DNA of 64,000 nucleotides from Stutzerimonas balearica DSM 6083 (GCF_000818015.1 NZ_CP007511.1:310001-374000), one strand, 5' to 3'. Shown: positions 44,763 through 56,551, counted from the stretch's first letter. Numbers and translations: made by a program. Notes: generated by a model not told the origin, from the letters alone.

Positions 44763-45559
44763 GGGCGCGGCGCGGGTGGCTGGCTGTCGGCTTCGCTGTC
44801 GCCTTCGGCATCGCCGCGGAACGCGGCTTCACGCTTGCTGATCATGCTGCCACACAGGAGGCCGGCTTCGAACAGCAGCCACATCGGCACCGCCAGCAGG
44901 GTCTGCGAGAACACGTCGGGGGGCGTCAGCACCATGCCGATCACGAAGCAACCGACCAGCACGTAGGGCCGGCTCTTGCGCAGCGTCTGCACCTCGACGA
45001 TGCCGACCCAGATCAGCAGAAAGGTCGCCACCGGAATCTCGAAGGCCACGCCAAAGGCGAAGAACAGCGTGAGCACGAAGTCCAGGTACTGGCCGATGTC
45101 GGTCATCATCGCCACGCCTTCGGGCGTCACGCTGGCGAAGAAGCCGAACATGATCGGGAACACCACGAAGTAGGCGAAGGCCATCCCAGCGTAGAACAGG
45201 AAGATGCTGGAGATCAGCAAGGGCACCGCGATGCGCTTCTCGTGCTTGTACAGGCCGGGCGCGATGAAGCCCCAGATCTGATACAGGATGATCGGCATCG
45301 AAACGAACAGCGCGACCATCAGCGTCAGCTTGAACGGGGTGAGGAATGGCGAGGCCACCCCGGTGGCGATCATCGTCGCGCCTTCGGGCAGGTAGGCGCG
45401 CAGCGGAGCGGCCACCAGCGCGTAGATCTGCTGGGAGAAGTAGAACAGCCCGGCGAACACCAGGCCAATGGCGATCACGCTGCGCAGCAGGCGCTTGCGC
45501 AGCTCGGTGAGGTGCGCGATCAGCGGCATTTCCTGATCGTCGAGGGACGGCTTGCTCAT
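44759..45559 (-). CDS. tatC: Twin-arginine translocase subunit TatC
   Basis: Signal-peptide-binding core of the Tat system, 266 aa with six TM helices. [22 protein letters not shown] (about 12-33) is the signature N-terminal segment; [11 protein letters not shown] near 132 and the conserved acidic position in [20 protein letters not shown] near 168-187 are typical. An acidic C-terminal tail ([15 protein letters not shown]) is variable in the family. It overlaps tatB upstream and rsmE downstream by four bases each. Confidence 0.97.
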   Translation of the reverse strand: MSKPSLDDQEMPLIAHLTELRKRLLRSVIAIGLVFAGLFYFSQQIYALVAAPLRAYLPEGATMIATGVASPFLTPFKLTLMVALFVSMPIILYQIWGFIAPGLYKHEKRIAVPLLISSIFLFYAGMAFAYFVVFPIMFGFFASVTPEGVAMMTDIGQYLDFVLTLFFAFGVAFEIPVATFLLIWVGIVEVQTLRKSRPYVLVGCFVIGMVLTPPDVFSQTLLAVPMWLLFEAGLLCGSMISKREAAFRGDAEGDSEADSQPPAPRP

Positions 45560-45966
45560 GGATTGGGGCGTTCAGTCGGGGCGGAGGGCTTTTCGGAAGC
45601 CGCGGCGGGTACATCCTCGCGTGCCGTTTCGGCATCGCCGGCCGGCTTGGCCGGTGCGGCTGCCGAAGGCTCGGCAGCCGGGCTCGGCGGGCTGCTCGGC
45701 GCCGAGGCACCGCTGTTGCCCGGAGGCATGATGCTCTGTTTCATCTCGCGCTCCAGATCGAGGATACGCTCGTTGTGCAGCTGGCGGCGGATCTCGTCCG
45801 CGCCGATCTCACGCTCCACTTCGGCCTTGATGTTGGCGAAGCTGCGCTTGAGCCGGCCGATCCACAGGCCCGTCGTGCGCACGGCACCGGGCAGGCGCTC
45901 GGGGCCGAGCACCACCAGCGCCACCAGCCCGACCAGCAGCAGTTCGGTAAAACCGATATCGAACAT
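45556..45966 (-). CDS. tatB: Sec-independent translocase protein TatB
   Basis: 136 aa. One N-terminal TM helix ([26 protein letters not shown]) with the TatB-type FTE and LGPERLP hinge, an amphipathic helix (about 25-75, [25 protein letters not shown]), and a low-complexity Ala/Pro/Ser-rich tail. It forms the substrate receptor with TatC. It overlaps tatC by four bases. Confidence 0.95.
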   Translation of the reverse strand: MFDIGFTELLLVGLVALVVLGPERLPGAVRTTGLWIGRLKRSFANIKAEVEREIGADEIRRQLHNERILDLEREMKQSIMPPGNSGASAPSSPPSPAAEPSAAAPAKPAGDAETAREDVPAAASEKPSAPTERPNP

Positions 45967-45981
45967 CGCGGCGCGCCTGTG

Positions 45982-46212
45982 TCAGTCTTTTTTCGCCGGA
46001 TCGTCGACCTTGCGTGCCTGGGCATCGATGGTCTGCCCTGGTTTTTCCTCTACGCCGGGCTTTTCCTCGTCAGTGCCCATCGATTTGCGGAAGCCCTTGA
46101 TCGCATCGCCCAGGTCCGACCCCAGGCCCTTCAGGCGCTTGGTGCCGAACAGCATGATGACGATGAGCAGGATGATCAGTAGTTGCCAGACGCTGATGCC
46201 GCCAAGACCCAT
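45982..46212 (-). CDS. tatA: Sec-independent translocase protein TatA
   Basis: 76 aa: an N-terminal helix ([27 protein letters not shown]) with the [14 protein letters not shown] hinge and amphipathic helix of TatA, then an acidic/basic tail. It oligomerises to permit passage of folded proteins. hisE ends 20 bases upstream and tatB starts 15 bases downstream on the same strand, so it lies within one operon. Confidence 0.96.
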   Translation of the reverse strand: MGLGGISVWQLLIILLIVIMLFGTKRLKGLGSDLGDAIKGFRKSMGTDEEKPGVEEKPGQTIDAQARKVDDPAKKD

Positions 46213-46232
46213 GATGTTGTCTCCGAAGTGAA

Positions 46233-46565
46233 TCAGTTTTGCGGGCGCGCGGCTTTTTCCGCGTGCCCGGACAGGCCGAAACGTCGATCCAGCTCATCCA
46301 GTACCGCCTGCGGATGCTGGCCGAGGGCGGCAAGCATGACCAGGCTGTGGAACCAGAGGTCGGCGGTTTCGTAGATGACGTCGCTGCAGTCGCCGCTGCC
46401 TGCGGCATCCTTGGCGGCCAGGATGGTTTCCACCGATTCCTCGCCGACCTTTTCCAGAATCTTGTTCAGCCCCTTGTGATACAGGCTGGCGACATAGGAA
46501 CTCTCCGGCGCGGCGCCCTTGCGCGCCTCGAGCACTTCGGCCAGCCGGGTCAGGGTGTCACTCAT
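46233..46565 (-). CDS. hisE: Phosphoribosyl-ATP pyrophosphatase
   Basis: Second step of histidine synthesis (PR-ATP to PR-AMP), 110 aa. The MazG-like metal site is visible as [16 protein letters not shown] (about 38-53) and [18 protein letters not shown] (about 61-78). The start at 46565 ([12 protein letters not shown]) overlaps the hisI end by eight bases. hisE is separate from hisI, as usual in pseudomonads, rather than fused as in enterobacteria. Confidence 0.95.
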   Translation of the reverse strand: MSDTLTRLAEVLEARKGAAPESSYVASLYHKGLNKILEKVGEESVETILAAKDAAGSGDCSDVIYETADLWFHSLVMLAALGQHPQAVLDELDRRFGLSGHAEKAARPQN

Positions 46566-46953
46566 GCTTGTGCTCCGCGTAGATGGCGTGCGGGTCCTTG
46601 AGTACCGGCTCGACGGTCTTCCACTGGTCCTGCTCCAGTACCCGATAGAAACAGCTCTGCCGCCCGGTATGACAGGCAATGCCGCCGATCTGCTCGACCA
46701 TCAGGATGATCACATCGGCGTCGCAGTCCAGGCGCAGCTCGTGCAGTTTCTGCACATGGCCGGATTCCTCGCCCTTGCGCCACAGCTTGCCGCGCGAACG
46801 TGACCAGTAGATGGCGCGGCTCTCCTGCACCGTCAGCTGCAGCGACTCGCGGTTCATCCAGGCCATCATCAGTACACGGCCGGTCTGGTGGTCCTGCGCA
46901 ATCGCCGGGACCAGCCCGTCGGCGTTCCAATTGATCTCGTCCAGCCAGTTCAT
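46558..46953 (-). CDS. hisI: Phosphoribosyl-AMP cyclohydrolase
   Basis: Third step of histidine synthesis, 131 aa. The Zn/Mg-binding [29 protein letters not shown] (about 75-103) carries the invariant Cys and Asp ligands; [18 protein letters not shown] near 49-66 is the other family signature. It lies 50 bases downstream of ubiB on the same strand and overlaps hisE. Confidence 0.96.
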   Translation of the reverse strand: MNWLDEINWNADGLVPAIAQDHQTGRVLMMAWMNRESLQLTVQESRAIYWSRSRGKLWRKGEESGHVQKLHELRLDCDADVIILMVEQIGGIACHTGRQSCFYRVLEQDQWKTVEPVLKDPHAIYAEHKHE

Positions 46954-47003
46954 CGAATTCTCCGCTCAGTGCCGTCCAGTGTGCCAGCCGCCCCCGCAGC
47001 TGG

Positions 47004-48614
47004 CTATCGGCGTACGACGATATAGGTACCCGCGACGAGCATCAGCCAGGCCGGCCATGCCGCCACGGCGGTCAAGGTCGCGGCTTCGGCGGCCAGTACC
47101 GCACCGCCGCCGAGCAGCAGCGCGCCCAGCAGCCGCAGCGGCCAGCCGCGCGGGTGGTGCTGCCAGGGCGGCGGTGGGTTGTCGGCATGCGGGTGCGACA
47201 TGCGTTCGAGCAGCTCGCGGGTCATGTTGGCCAGGTGTGGCAACTGCTCGACCTGGGCCTGCACATTCTTCAGCACCTGCTTGGGGCTCATGCGCTCGCG
47301 CATCCAGCGTTCGAGGTAGGGCTGGCCGGTGGTCCACAGGTCCAGCTCGGGATAGAGCTCGCGTCCCAGTCCCTCGATGTTCAACAGGGTCTTCTGCAGC
47401 AGCACCAGCTGGGGCTGCACCTCCATGTTGAAGCGTCGCGCCACCTGGAACAGGCGTACCAGCAGCTGGCCGAACGAGATGTCCTTCAGCGGCTTTTCGA
47501 AGATCGGCTCGCAAACGGTGCGAATCGCCGCCTCGAACTCGTTGACCTTGGTTTCGGCCGGTACCCAGCCCGAGTCGATGTGCAGTTGTGCGACCTTGCG
47601 ATAGTCGCGCTTGAAGAAGGCCACCAGGTTGCGCGCCAGGTAGTCCTGGTCCTCCGGCGTCAGGCTGCCGACGATGCCGAAGTCCACCGCGATGTATTGC
47701 GGGCTCCAGGGCTCGCGCGTGCTGACGAAGATGTTCCCCGGATGCATGTCGGCGTGGAAGAAACTGTCGCGGAACACCTGGGTGAAGAAGATCTCCACAC
47801 CGCGCTCGGCCAGCTGGCGCATGTCGGTGTTCTGCCGCTTGAGCGCCGCCATGTCAGTGACCGGAACACCGTAGATGCGCTCCATGACCAGCACCTGCGG
47901 GCGGCAGTAGTCCCAGTACACCTGCGGTACGTAGAGCAGCCGCGAGCCCTCGAAGTTGCGCCTGAGCTGGCTGGCGTTGGCCGCCTCGCGCAACAGGTCG
48001 AGCTCGTCGTAGATGGTCTTGGCGTAGTCGTCGACCACCTCGACCAGGTGCAGGCGTCGCGCGTCGGCGGAGAGGCGTTCGGCCGAGCGTGCCAGCAGGA
48101 ACAGCCAGGCCAGGTCCTGGCTGATGACCGGGCGCAGGTTCGGCCGGACGACCTTGACGATGACTTCTTCGCCGGTGTGCAGGCGTGCGGCATGGACCTG
48201 CGCGACCGACGCCGAGGCGAGTGGCTTGGTGTCGAAGCGGGCGAACAGCTTGTCGATCGGCGCGCCGAGCTGCTGTTCGATCAGTGCCGTGGCGACGGCC
48301 GAGTCGAAAGGGGGGACGCGGTCCTGCAGCATCGCCAGTTCCTCGGCGATATCAGGCGGCAGCAGGTCGCGACGGGTCGAGAGAATCTGGCCGAACTTGA
48401 TGAAGATCGGCCCCAGCCCTTCGAGCGCGAGGCGCAGGCGGGCGCCGCGGCTCAAGGCGCTATGGCGGCGCGGGATCCAGCGCCAGGGCAGCAGATAGCT
48501 GCTGGCGCGCAGCCAGAATGGCATCGGCAGATCGAGCAGGATGTCATCGAGGCGGTAGCGGATCACCACCAGCAGGATGCGAAACAGGCGAGCGGCGGCG
48601 GCGAACAGCTTCAT
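47004..48614 (-). CDS. ubiB: Ubiquinone biosynthesis regulatory protein kinase-like UbiB
   Basis: Atypical ABC1/ADCK kinase-like protein required for ubiquinone synthesis, 536 aa. The ADCK signature KFGQ with the surrounding [18 protein letters not shown] lies at about 69-86, the AAAS-like loop as [15 protein letters not shown] near 133-147, the catalytic HADMHPGN near 287-294 and the DFG near 310. Two hydrophobic helices at the C-terminus (about 495-533) anchor it to the inner membrane. It overlaps ubiJ by four bases. Confidence 0.96.
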   Translation of the reverse strand: MKLFAAAARLFRILLVVIRYRLDDILLDLPMPFWLRASSYLLPWRWIPRRHSALSRGARLRLALEGLGPIFIKFGQILSTRRDLLPPDIAEELAMLQDRVPPFDSAVATALIEQQLGAPIDKLFARFDTKPLASASVAQVHAARLHTGEEVIVKVVRPNLRPVISQDLAWLFLLARSAERLSADARRLHLVEVVDDYAKTIYDELDLLREAANASQLRRNFEGSRLLYVPQVYWDYCRPQVLVMERIYGVPVTDMAALKRQNTDMRQLAERGVEIFFTQVFRDSFFHADMHPGNIFVSTREPWSPQYIAVDFGIVGSLTPEDQDYLARNLVAFFKRDYRKVAQLHIDSGWVPAETKVNEFEAAIRTVCEPIFEKPLKDISFGQLLVRLFQVARRFNMEVQPQLVLLQKTLLNIEGLGRELYPELDLWTTGQPYLERWMRERMSPKQVLKNVQAQVEQLPHLANMTRELLERMSHPHADNPPPPWQHHPRGWPLRLLGALLLGGGAVLAAEAATLTAVAAWPAWLMLVAGTYIVVRR

Positions 48615-49234
48615 TCGGGTTTTTCTGGCGCGAGGTTGTGGGCGAGGCGCTCGATGCGCGCCTCGAGGCGGTCGAGCGCCAGCTTGAGCTCATCGATTTC
48701 GCTGAAGCGGACTTCGGCCTCTTGCTGGCCGACCAGTGCACGACTTTCCTCGGTGAGGTAGTCGGCCAGGTCCTGGCGTAGCGAATCGCCGCTCTCGCGC
48801 AGCCAGCGGGTGGGTGTGCGCACCCCTGTGCCGAGCAGCTGCGCGCCGACCGGGCCGAGCCAGCGCGACGCTTCGTATTCCCAGTCCAGTTCGAGGTCCT
48901 GCAGCACTTCGGCCAGGCTCATCAGCACGCCACTGTCGCCGTCGATGCTGACTTGTGGCTCGTGCAGCACGGCCGTCTTCTGGCGGCTGACGAGCAGGCG
49001 AACCAGGCTGGAGGCCGGTGCGCGCAGGCGACAGTCGGCGTCGGCCGCCCAGCTCGAGGCCAGGCGCAGGCCGTCTTCCTCGACCAGCACAAAGAGCTGC
49101 ATGGCCGGCGCGCTGCAGTCGATCTCAATGATGCGTCCTGCCAGCCGCGCCAGGCGCGGCAGGGCCGTGGGGTCCAGCCGCAACACGCGGTTGAGCCCCT
49201 GCTCGGCGCTGGCAAGCAGAGCCTGGCGCAGCAT
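48611..49234 (-). CDS. ubiJ: Ubiquinone biosynthesis accessory factor UbiJ (SCP2 domain)
   Basis: 207 aa. The N-terminal SCP2 lipid-binding domain (about 20-115; [39 protein letters not shown]) is followed by a helical C-terminus ending in a coiled coil ([21 protein letters not shown], about 178-198). UbiJ binds ubiquinone intermediates and scaffolds the aerobic Ubi complex (known for E. coli). The start ATG overlaps the ubiE stop by one base and its end overlaps ubiB by four, so ubiE-ubiJ-ubiB are co-translated. Confidence 0.93.
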   Translation of the reverse strand: MLRQALLASAEQGLNRVLRLDPTALPRLARLAGRIIEIDCSAPAMQLFVLVEEDGLRLASSWAADADCRLRAPASSLVRLLVSRQKTAVLHEPQVSIDGDSGVLMSLAEVLQDLELDWEYEASRWLGPVGAQLLGTGVRTPTRWLRESGDSLRQDLADYLTEESRALVGQQEAEVRFSEIDELKLALDRLEARIERLAHNLAPEKPE

Positions 49235-50004
49235 CAGGGTTTGATTCCGCGGTGCAGGGCGACGATGCCCCCGGTCAGGTTGTGATAGGTCACGCGCTCG
49301 AAGCCGGCGGTTTCCATCATGCCCTTGAGGGTTTCCTGATCCGGGTGCATGCGGATCGACTCGGCCAGGTAGCGATAGCTGTCGGCGTCGTTGGTGATCA
49401 GCTTGCCCATCATCGGCAGCAGGCTGAACGAGTAGGCATCGTAGGCCTTGGAGAACAGCTGGTTGGTCGGCTTGGAGAATTCCAGCACCAGCAGGCGGCC
49501 GCCCGGCTTGAGCACGCGCAGCATCGAGGCGATCGCGTCTTCCTTGTGGGTGACGTTGCGCAGGCCGAAGGCGATGGTGACCACGTCGAAGTGGTTGTCC
49601 GGGAAGGGCAGCTTCTCGGCATCGGCCTGTACGAACTTGACGTTGCCGGCCACGCCCTTGTCCAGCAGCTTGTCGCGGCCGACCTTGAGCATCGAGGCAT
49701 TGATGTCGGCCAGCACCACCTCGCCGGTAGGCCCGACGATGCGCGAGAACTGCCGGGTCAGGTCGCCGGTGCCGCCGGCGATGTCGAGAATCCGGTTGCC
49801 TTGACGCGCGCCGGACAGTTCGATGGTGAAGCGCTTCCACAGGCGATGGATGCCGCCAGACATCAGGTCGTTCATCAGGTCGTACTTGGCGGCCACGGAG
49901 TGGAACACCTCGGCCACCTTCTGCGCCTTCTGGCTCTCCGGCACGCTCTTGTAGCCGAAGTGGGTGGTCGGTTCTGCGTCATGCACTTTGCGAGGATCGG
50001 TCAT
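49234..50004 (-). CDS. ubiE: Ubiquinone/menaquinone C-methyltransferase UbiE
   Basis: SAM-dependent C-methyltransferase in ubiquinone synthesis, 256 aa. [38 protein letters not shown] near 14-51 is the UbiE signature 1, [11 protein letters not shown] (about 73-83) the SAM motif I, and [14 protein letters not shown] near 145-158 signature 2. The start at 50004 (MTDPRKVHD) is chosen because it matches the family; the upstream in-frame extension has no support. First gene of the ubi-his-tat-rsmE unit. Confidence 0.96.
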   Translation of the reverse strand: MTDPRKVHDAEPTTHFGYKSVPESQKAQKVAEVFHSVAAKYDLMNDLMSGGIHRLWKRFTIELSGARQGNRILDIAGGTGDLTRQFSRIVGPTGEVVLADINASMLKVGRDKLLDKGVAGNVKFVQADAEKLPFPDNHFDVVTIAFGLRNVTHKEDAIASMLRVLKPGGRLLVLEFSKPTNQLFSKAYDAYSFSLLPMMGKLITNDADSYRYLAESIRMHPDQETLKGMMETAGFERVTYHNLTGGIVALHRGIKP

Positions 50005-50187
50005 GTCACTGTCACCGGAAGAATGTCGCGGCATTCTAAACCCAAAGGCGTTGGCAAGCTCCACGCTTGTGCCGGGGCGGGCGATGGCCTGAGCGGAAAA
50101 CTTGATCTGGATCGGGCTGCGCGGTTTTGCTGCCGCCGCGCTGCTGTATAGTGCCGGCCGTTCATCGGCCCGCAGTCAGGAGTCGGC

Positions 50188-50463
50188 ATGGCCCGAATCA
50201 TCGTTGAGCGTTCCCACAGCCTCGGTCGCGAAGCCGCGCGTGCCAAGGCCGAGCAATTGGCCGGACGGCTGGCCAGCGAGTTCGGTGTGAGCTGCCAGTG
50301 GCAGGGCGACGTGCTGGCCGTACGGCGCAGCGGCGCGGACGGCCACATTGAAGTGGGCGAGGATCGGGTGAAGGTGCTGCTCAACCTGGGGCTGTTGTTG
50401 TCGGCGATGGGGCCGAGCATCCAGGGGCAGATCGAGCGCGCACTGGACAAGGCACTGGCCTGA
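50188..50463 (+). CDS. Polyhydroxyalkanoic acid system (granule-region) protein
   Basis: 91 aa. ARIIVERSHSLGREAARAKAEQLAGRLASEFGV followed by ADGHIEVGEDRVKVLLNLGLLLSAMGPSIQGQIERALDKAL matches the small PHA_gran_rgn family, named for its place beside pha genes. Here no phaC, phaZ, phaD, phaF or phaI is adjacent. AGGAG is about 8 bases before the ATG and a -10-like TATAGT lies at 50147-50152, giving it its own promoter divergent from ubiE. The molecular function is not established. Confidence 0.85.
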   Translation: MARIIVERSHSLGREAARAKAEQLAGRLASEFGVSCQWQGDVLAVRRSGADGHIEVGEDRVKVLLNLGLLLSAMGPSIQGQIERALDKALA

Positions 50464-50588
50464 GCCGGCGCATCGCGCTTGTGCTCCGCCAGAGGTGGAC
50501 ATCGAGCCAGCGTTGCTCGCGTTTCACCGATCCACCGCGCCGCGCTGAGGTGGATGCAGGAAGCGACATCCATCCTCCGGCTGCGTGC

Positions 50589-50963
50589 TCAGAGCATCAG
50601 CCTGACCACCGATTCGTCCGGGTCGCGTGACTTGCCCGCCTTCTCCAGCGCTTGCAGATAGTCGGACCAGAGCGCCTGCTGGTTCTGCGCCAGGTGGTCG
50701 AGGTACTCCCAGGAATACAGCCCGCTGTCATGGCCATCGCTGAAGGTGAGCTTCAGCGCGTACTGGCCGGCCGGCTCGACCTTGTCCAGCGCGACGTTCA
50801 GTTTGCCGGTCTGCAGCACCGGGTTGCCGTGGCCCTGCACTTCGGCCGAGGGCGAATGCACGCGGAGGAATTCGGCCGGCAGGACATGGCGCTCGCTGGC
50901 GCCGTACTCCAGCTCCAGCGTCTTCGAGGCCTTGTGCAGCTTGATCGCAGTAGGAATGCGCAT
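50589..50963 (-). CDS. DUF971 protein
   Basis: 124 aa. IKLHKASKTLELEYGASERHVLPAEFLRVHSPSAEV is the DUF971 opening and YALKLTFSDGHDSGLYSWEYLDHLAQNQ (about 68-95) its conserved GLYSWEYL box; the fold is shared with N-terminal domains of some BBOX/TMLH dioxygenases and with iron-sulfur assembly proteins. In pseudomonads it sits directly after hslVU, as here. Function unproven. The 125 bases between its stop and the granule-region gene have no recognised feature. Confidence 0.87.
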   Translation of the reverse strand: MRIPTAIKLHKASKTLELEYGASERHVLPAEFLRVHSPSAEVQGHGNPVLQTGKLNVALDKVEPAGQYALKLTFSDGHDSGLYSWEYLDHLAQNQQALWSDYLQALEKAGKSRDPDESVVRLML

Positions 50964-50993
50964 GCAACGCTCCGGAAGGATCGGCCGCAGCGG

Positions 50994-52337
50994 TTAGAGG
51001 ATGTAGCGCGACAGGTCTTCGTCCTGCGCCAGTTCGCCGAGGTGCTCGTTGACGTAGGCGGCATCGATACGGATCGCCTCGCCATCCTGCTTGACCGCCA
51101 GGTCTGCGGCGCTGAACGAAACCTCCTCGAGCAGCCTCTCGAGCAGCGTATGCAGGCGACGTGCGCCGATGTTCTCGGTCTTCTCGTTGACCTGCCAGGC
51201 GATCTCGGCGATGCGCTTGATGCCGTCCTCGAGGAATTCGACCTGCAGCCCCTCGGTCTTGAGCAGCTCGCGGTACTGCTCGGCGAGCGAGGCGTGCGGC
51301 TCGGTGAGGATGCGCTCGAAGTCCTCCGGCGACAGTGCCTTGAGTTCGACGCGGATCGGCAGGCGGCCCTGCAGTTCCGGCACCAGGTCGCTGGGCTTGG
51401 ACAGGTGGAAGGCACCCGAGGCGATGAACAGGATGTGGTCGGTCTTGATCATGCCCAGCTTGGTGTTCACCGTGCTGCCCTCGATCAGCGGCAGCAGGTC
51501 GCGTTGCACGCCTTCGCGTGACACGTCGGCGCCGCCGGCGTTGGCGCGCTTGGCGACCTTGTCGATCTCGTCGATGAAGACGATGCCGTTCTGCTCGACC
51601 GCCTCCAGCGCGCGGGCCTTGAGTTCTTCCTCATTGACCAGGCGTGCGGCCTCCTCGTCACGGACGAGCTTGAGCGCATCCTTGATCTTCAGCTTGCGGC
51701 TCTTCTTCTTGCCCTTGCCCATGTTGGCGAAGAGGTTCTGCAGCTGGCTGGTCATCTCTTCCATGCCGGGCGGGGCCATGATTTCCACGCCAGCCGGACT
51801 TTCGGCGACCTCGATGTCGATTTCCTTGTCGTCGAGCTGGCCTTCGCGCAGGCGCTTGCGGAACAGCTGGCGGGTGTTGGAATCGCCGGATTGCACCGGC
51901 TCCTCGGAGAAGCCTACCGGCCGTGCGGGTGGCAGCAGGGCGTCGAGAATGCGCTCCTCGGCGGCGTCTTCGGCACGGTGGCGCATCTTGTGCACTTCCT
52001 GCTCGCGCAGCATCTTCAGCGCCGCGTCGGCCAGGTCACGGATGATCGATTCGACATCGCGGCCGACATAGCCGACCTCGGTGAACTTGGTCGCTTCGAC
52101 CTTGAGGAAGGGCGCGTTGGCCAGCTTGGCCAGGCGCCGGGCGATTTCGGTCTTGCCGACCCCGGTGGGGCCGATCATCAGAATGTTCTTCGGGGTGACT
52201 TCCTGGCGCAGCTCGGCCGGCAGCTGCATGCGCCGCCAGCGGTTGCGCAGGGCGATGGCCACGGCGCGCTTGGCGTCGTCCTGGCCGATGATGTGGCGGT
52301 TGAGTTCGTGGACGATCTCGCGGGGCGTCATGGACAT
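50994..52337 (-). CDS. hslU: ATP-dependent protease ATPase subunit HslU
   Basis: AAA+ unfoldase of the HslVU (ClpYQ) protease, 447 aa. Walker A GPTGVGKT is at residues 56-63, the pore-loop GYVGRDVES near 88, a long I-domain insertion (about 110-240), Walker [10 protein letters not shown] near 252, and the C-terminal hydrophobic end (EDLSRYIL) that inserts into HslV. The start at 52337 ([13 protein letters not shown]) has GGAG 11 bases upstream; an in-frame extension further upstream is not family-like. It follows hslV by 106 bases and precedes DUF971 by 30. Confidence 0.97.
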   Translation of the reverse strand: MSMTPREIVHELNRHIIGQDDAKRAVAIALRNRWRRMQLPAELRQEVTPKNILMIGPTGVGKTEIARRLAKLANAPFLKVEATKFTEVGYVGRDVESIIRDLADAALKMLREQEVHKMRHRAEDAAEERILDALLPPARPVGFSEEPVQSGDSNTRQLFRKRLREGQLDDKEIDIEVAESPAGVEIMAPPGMEEMTSQLQNLFANMGKGKKKSRKLKIKDALKLVRDEEAARLVNEEELKARALEAVEQNGIVFIDEIDKVAKRANAGGADVSREGVQRDLLPLIEGSTVNTKLGMIKTDHILFIASGAFHLSKPSDLVPELQGRLPIRVELKALSPEDFERILTEPHASLAEQYRELLKTEGLQVEFLEDGIKRIAEIAWQVNEKTENIGARRLHTLLERLLEEVSFSAADLAVKQDGEAIRIDAAYVNEHLGELAQDEDLSRYIL

Positions 52338-52443
52338 TTTTTCAATACTCCGGGAGCTGGACAGTGAATGAACGGGCAGCTCGAAAACCTGGGCGAGGCG
52401 GGCAAGGCGGTATTGCCGCAGCAACCGGTTTTTCATCGGCCTG

Positions 52444-52980
52444 TCAGATCGCGCTGTCCAGCTCCTCGATGGTCAGGTTCTGGTTGGTGAACACGCAGAT
52501 GCTGCCGGCGATGTTCAGGGCGGTTTCGGCGATCTCGCGGGCGGACATGTCGTCGCCGGCCTTCTGCAGCAGTGCCAGCGCGGCGGCCTGGGCGAAGCCG
52601 CCGCCCGAGCCCATGGCGATCAGCCCGTGCTCGGGTTCGACCACGTCGCCGTTGCCGGTGATGATCAGCGAGGCGTCCTTGTTGGCCACCGCGAGCATGG
52701 CCTCCAGGCGACTCAGCGAACGGTCGGTGCGCCAGTCCTTGGCCAGCTCGACCGCGGCGCGGACCAGATGACCCTGATGCTTCTCCAGCTGGCCTTCGAA
52801 GCGCTCGAACAGGGTGAAGGCATCGGCGGTGGCGCCGGCGAAGCCGGCCAGTACCTGGCCGTGATAGAGGCGACGGACCTTTTTGGCGTTGCCTTTCATC
52901 ACGGTGTTGCCGAGGGAAACCTGGCCGTCGCCGCCCAGGACGACTTTGCCGTTGCGGCGCACTGAAACGATGGTGGTCAA
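52444..52980 (-). CDS. hslV: ATP-dependent protease peptidase subunit HslV (TTG start)
   Basis: Proteasome-like threonine peptidase, 178 aa. The mature protein must begin with a catalytic threonine after Met removal; [24 protein letters not shown] is preceded by a TTG codon at 52980, with GGAG nine bases upstream, so the gene starts with TTG. The only in-frame ATG upstream would add 23 residues ahead of the catalytic Thr and would abolish the N-terminal nucleophile. The conserved [14 protein letters not shown] follows near 26-39, and [18 protein letters not shown] near 119-136 lines the active site. It forms the chamber capped by HslU. Confidence 0.95.
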   Translation of the reverse strand: MTTIVSVRRNGKVVLGGDGQVSLGNTVMKGNAKKVRRLYHGQVLAGFAGATADAFTLFERFEGQLEKHQGHLVRAAVELAKDWRTDRSLSRLEAMLAVANKDASLIITGNGDVVEPEHGLIAMGSGGGFAQAAALALLQKAGDDMSAREIAETALNIAGSICVFTNQNLTIEELDSAI

Positions 52981-53057
52981 GGGGGAAATCTCCACGCAGC
53001 GGGGCGATGAATGCCCGAATGCGGGTGATATGGGGGCCGTCACCGGCATTTCAACGT

Positions 53058-53552
53058 TCAGTCCATCGCAAAGTCCAGCTGGCGCCAGGCTTCGTAGACC
53101 GCCACGGCAACCGTGTTGGAGAGGTTCAGGCTGCGGCTGTCGGGGCGCATCGGCAGGCGCAGGCGGCGCTGCGCAGCGAAGGCGTCACGTACCTCGTCCG
53201 GCAGGCCGCGGCTCTCCGGGCCGAAGAGGAAGGCATCCCCGCGCCGAAACTCGACCTCATGAAAGGCCTGCGAGCCCTTGGTGGTGAAGGCGAACAGGCG
53301 CGGCGCGGTGCCGTCGCAGGGCGTGCCGGGCGGGGCGATGCCCAGTGCGGCCAGGCAGCTGGCAAGATCGGCATGGCGGCGCACCGGGGCGTACTCGTGG
53401 TAATCAAGGCCGGCCCGGCGCAGGCGCTTGTCGTCCAGCTCGTAGCCCAGTGGCTCGATCAGGTGCAGGCTGCAGCCGGTGTTGGCGCAGAGCCTGATAA
53501 TGTTGCCGGTGTTCGGTGGAATTTCCGGTTGGAAGAGGATCACGTGAAACAT
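53058..53552 (-). CDS. trmL: tRNA (cytidine/uridine-2'-O-)-methyltransferase TrmL
   Basis: SPOUT methyltransferase that modifies wobble position 34 of tRNA-Leu, 164 aa. [26 protein letters not shown] at the start, [10 protein letters not shown] near 111-120 and [17 protein letters not shown] near 143-159 form the three SPOUT motifs. The ATG at 53552 is preferred over one three codons upstream because it begins with the invariant MFHVIL. Upstream it meets a plus-strand frame head-to-head. Confidence 0.93.
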   Translation of the reverse strand: MFHVILFQPEIPPNTGNIIRLCANTGCSLHLIEPLGYELDDKRLRRAGLDYHEYAPVRRHADLASCLAALGIAPPGTPCDGTAPRLFAFTTKGSQAFHEVEFRRGDAFLFGPESRGLPDEVRDAFAAQRRLRLPMRPDSRSLNLSNTVAVAVYEAWRQLDFAMD

Positions 53553-53601
53553 GCGCAGCACCCGAGTGGACGACCGCGGCGATTCTACTGCGCCAGACCC
53601 G

Positions 53602-53991
53602 ATGCCGCGCCTGCGCCGGCGGTTTTTCGCTTCGCTGGTGCTGATCGGCTTTCTCGTCGGGCTGATGCTCGGCCGGCTCGATACGCCCGAGCCGGTGCGG
53701 TTGCAGCGTATCGAACCGACCGAGGATGGACTGCGTCTGGTGTTCGACGGGGAGCCCGAGGTACGTCAGCAGCAGGATGTCGACGGCGCCTTCGCCTTGC
53801 TGCTGGCGGCTGAGGCGTCGGGCCGCAGCGGTGAGCTGCAGCTGGCCGGCATGCCGGTGCGCTGGCGGCTGCAGCCCGGCGAGACGGGCCTGCTGCTGCA
53901 CTTCGTCGCCACCCGTCCGCTGCAGGGTCGCTGGCACCTCGAAGGAGATCGCGACCAGGCCCTCAGGGTAGCCCTGATCCCCAAATCCTGA
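53602..53991 (+). CDS. Hypothetical single-pass membrane-anchored protein
   Basis: 129 aa from the ATG at 53602; an in-frame start at 53551 would overlap the trmL start and is less likely. A basic start (MPRLRRRFF) and one TM helix (about 8-26) are followed by a beta-rich periplasmic-type domain (LQRIEPTEDGLRLVFDGEPEV; RWRLQPGETGLLLHFVATRPLQGRWHLEGD). No known motif. Its position between trmL and ntrC matches a hypothetical gene at the same place in P. aeruginosa (from memory). No clear ribosome-binding site. Confidence 0.6.
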   Translation: MPRLRRRFFASLVLIGFLVGLMLGRLDTPEPVRLQRIEPTEDGLRLVFDGEPEVRQQQDVDGAFALLLAAEASGRSGELQLAGMPVRWRLQPGETGLLLHFVATRPLQGRWHLEGDRDQALRVALIPKS

Positions 53992-54002
53992 GCCTCGCGG
54001 CG

Positions 54003-55435
<1,433 letters not shown>

Positions 55436-55439
<4 letters not shown>

Positions 55440-56518
55440 GGCGTTGTGGCTCCTTGTTCCAGCGGCAGGAAGATCGAGAAGGCGGTGTGCCCCGGATGGC
55501 TCTCGCACTCGATCAGGCCCTGGTGCTGACTGATGATGTTCTGGGTGATGGCCAGGCCCAGCCCGGTGCCGTCGGGGCGGCCGCTGACCATCGGGTAGAA
55601 GAGGGTGTTCTGCAGTTCGGCGGGGATGCCCGGGCCGTTGTCGATGATCTCGATGCGTGCGACCAGGCGATGGCGCACATGGCCGATGGTGAACTGGCGC
55701 AGCGTGCGCGTGCGCAAGGTGAGCCGGCCGAGCCCGAGTTCGGTCTGCCCGGCCAGCGCCTGCATGGCGTTGCGCATGATGTTGAGCAGCGCCTGGATCA
55801 TCTGCTCGCGGTCCATCAGCACTTCCGGGATGCTTGGGTCGTAATCGCGCACCAAAATGAGGCGTCCCTGTGACTCGGCCTCGATCAGGCTGGCAACGTG
55901 TTCCAGCACCTCATGGATATTGGTCATCGCCAGCGACGGCAGCTTGTTCGAGCCGAGCATGCGGTCGACCAGATTGCGCAGGCGGTCGGCCTCTTCGATG
56001 ATCACCTCGGTGTAATCCTTCAAGTGCTCGTCGGGCAGCTCGCGGGCCAGCAGCTGCGCCGCTCCGCGGATGCCGCCCAGCGGATTCTTGATCTCGTGGG
56101 CCAGGCCGCGCACCAGTAGCTTGGTGGTTTCCTGGGTCGACAGCTGGGCCTCATCCTTGGTGATGCGTAGCAGGCGATCGCGCGGCAGCACTTCAAGCAG
56201 CAGCATGGTTTCCTGCTGCGTCGGGATGGGCGTCACGGCGTAGTCGACGGTCAGCGTCTGGCCGCTGACCGAGGTCAGGGTCGCCTCGCGCTTGGTGAAC
56301 GGATGGGCTTCGGCAACTGCCTGGCGCAAGGCCGAGAGCGCCTCGGGGGATTCGGTAAACAGCTCGCTGATGAACTGGCCGTGGCTGCGCTGGCCGCTGA
56401 CCGCCAGCAGCATCTCGGCAGCCGGGTTCATGTACTCCAGGCGCAGCCGCGCATTGAGCAGAAGGGTTGCGGTAGTCAGATTCTCGAGCAGCAGGCGTTG
56501 CAAGGCATCGTTGATCAT
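55436..56518 (-). CDS. ntrB: Nitrogen sensor histidine kinase NtrB
   Basis: Cytoplasmic kinase/phosphatase for NtrC, controlled by PII, 360 aa. An N-terminal PAS domain (about 5-115, LLLNARLRLEYMNPAAEMLL) is followed by the H-box with phosphoacceptor His141 (GLAHEIKNPLGGIRGAAQLL), the N-box NIMRNAMQAL near 259, and the G boxes DNGPGIP and GTGLGLAITQNII near 305-345. There is no TM segment, as expected for NtrB. The start at 56518 (MINDALQRLL) excludes an unsupported upstream extension. It lies downstream of the DUF4124 gene at 56687, with its own likely promoter region between. Confidence 0.96.
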
Positions 56519-56551
56519 GGCGGGTCCGCATCCGGTGGGTAGACCGTCAAA

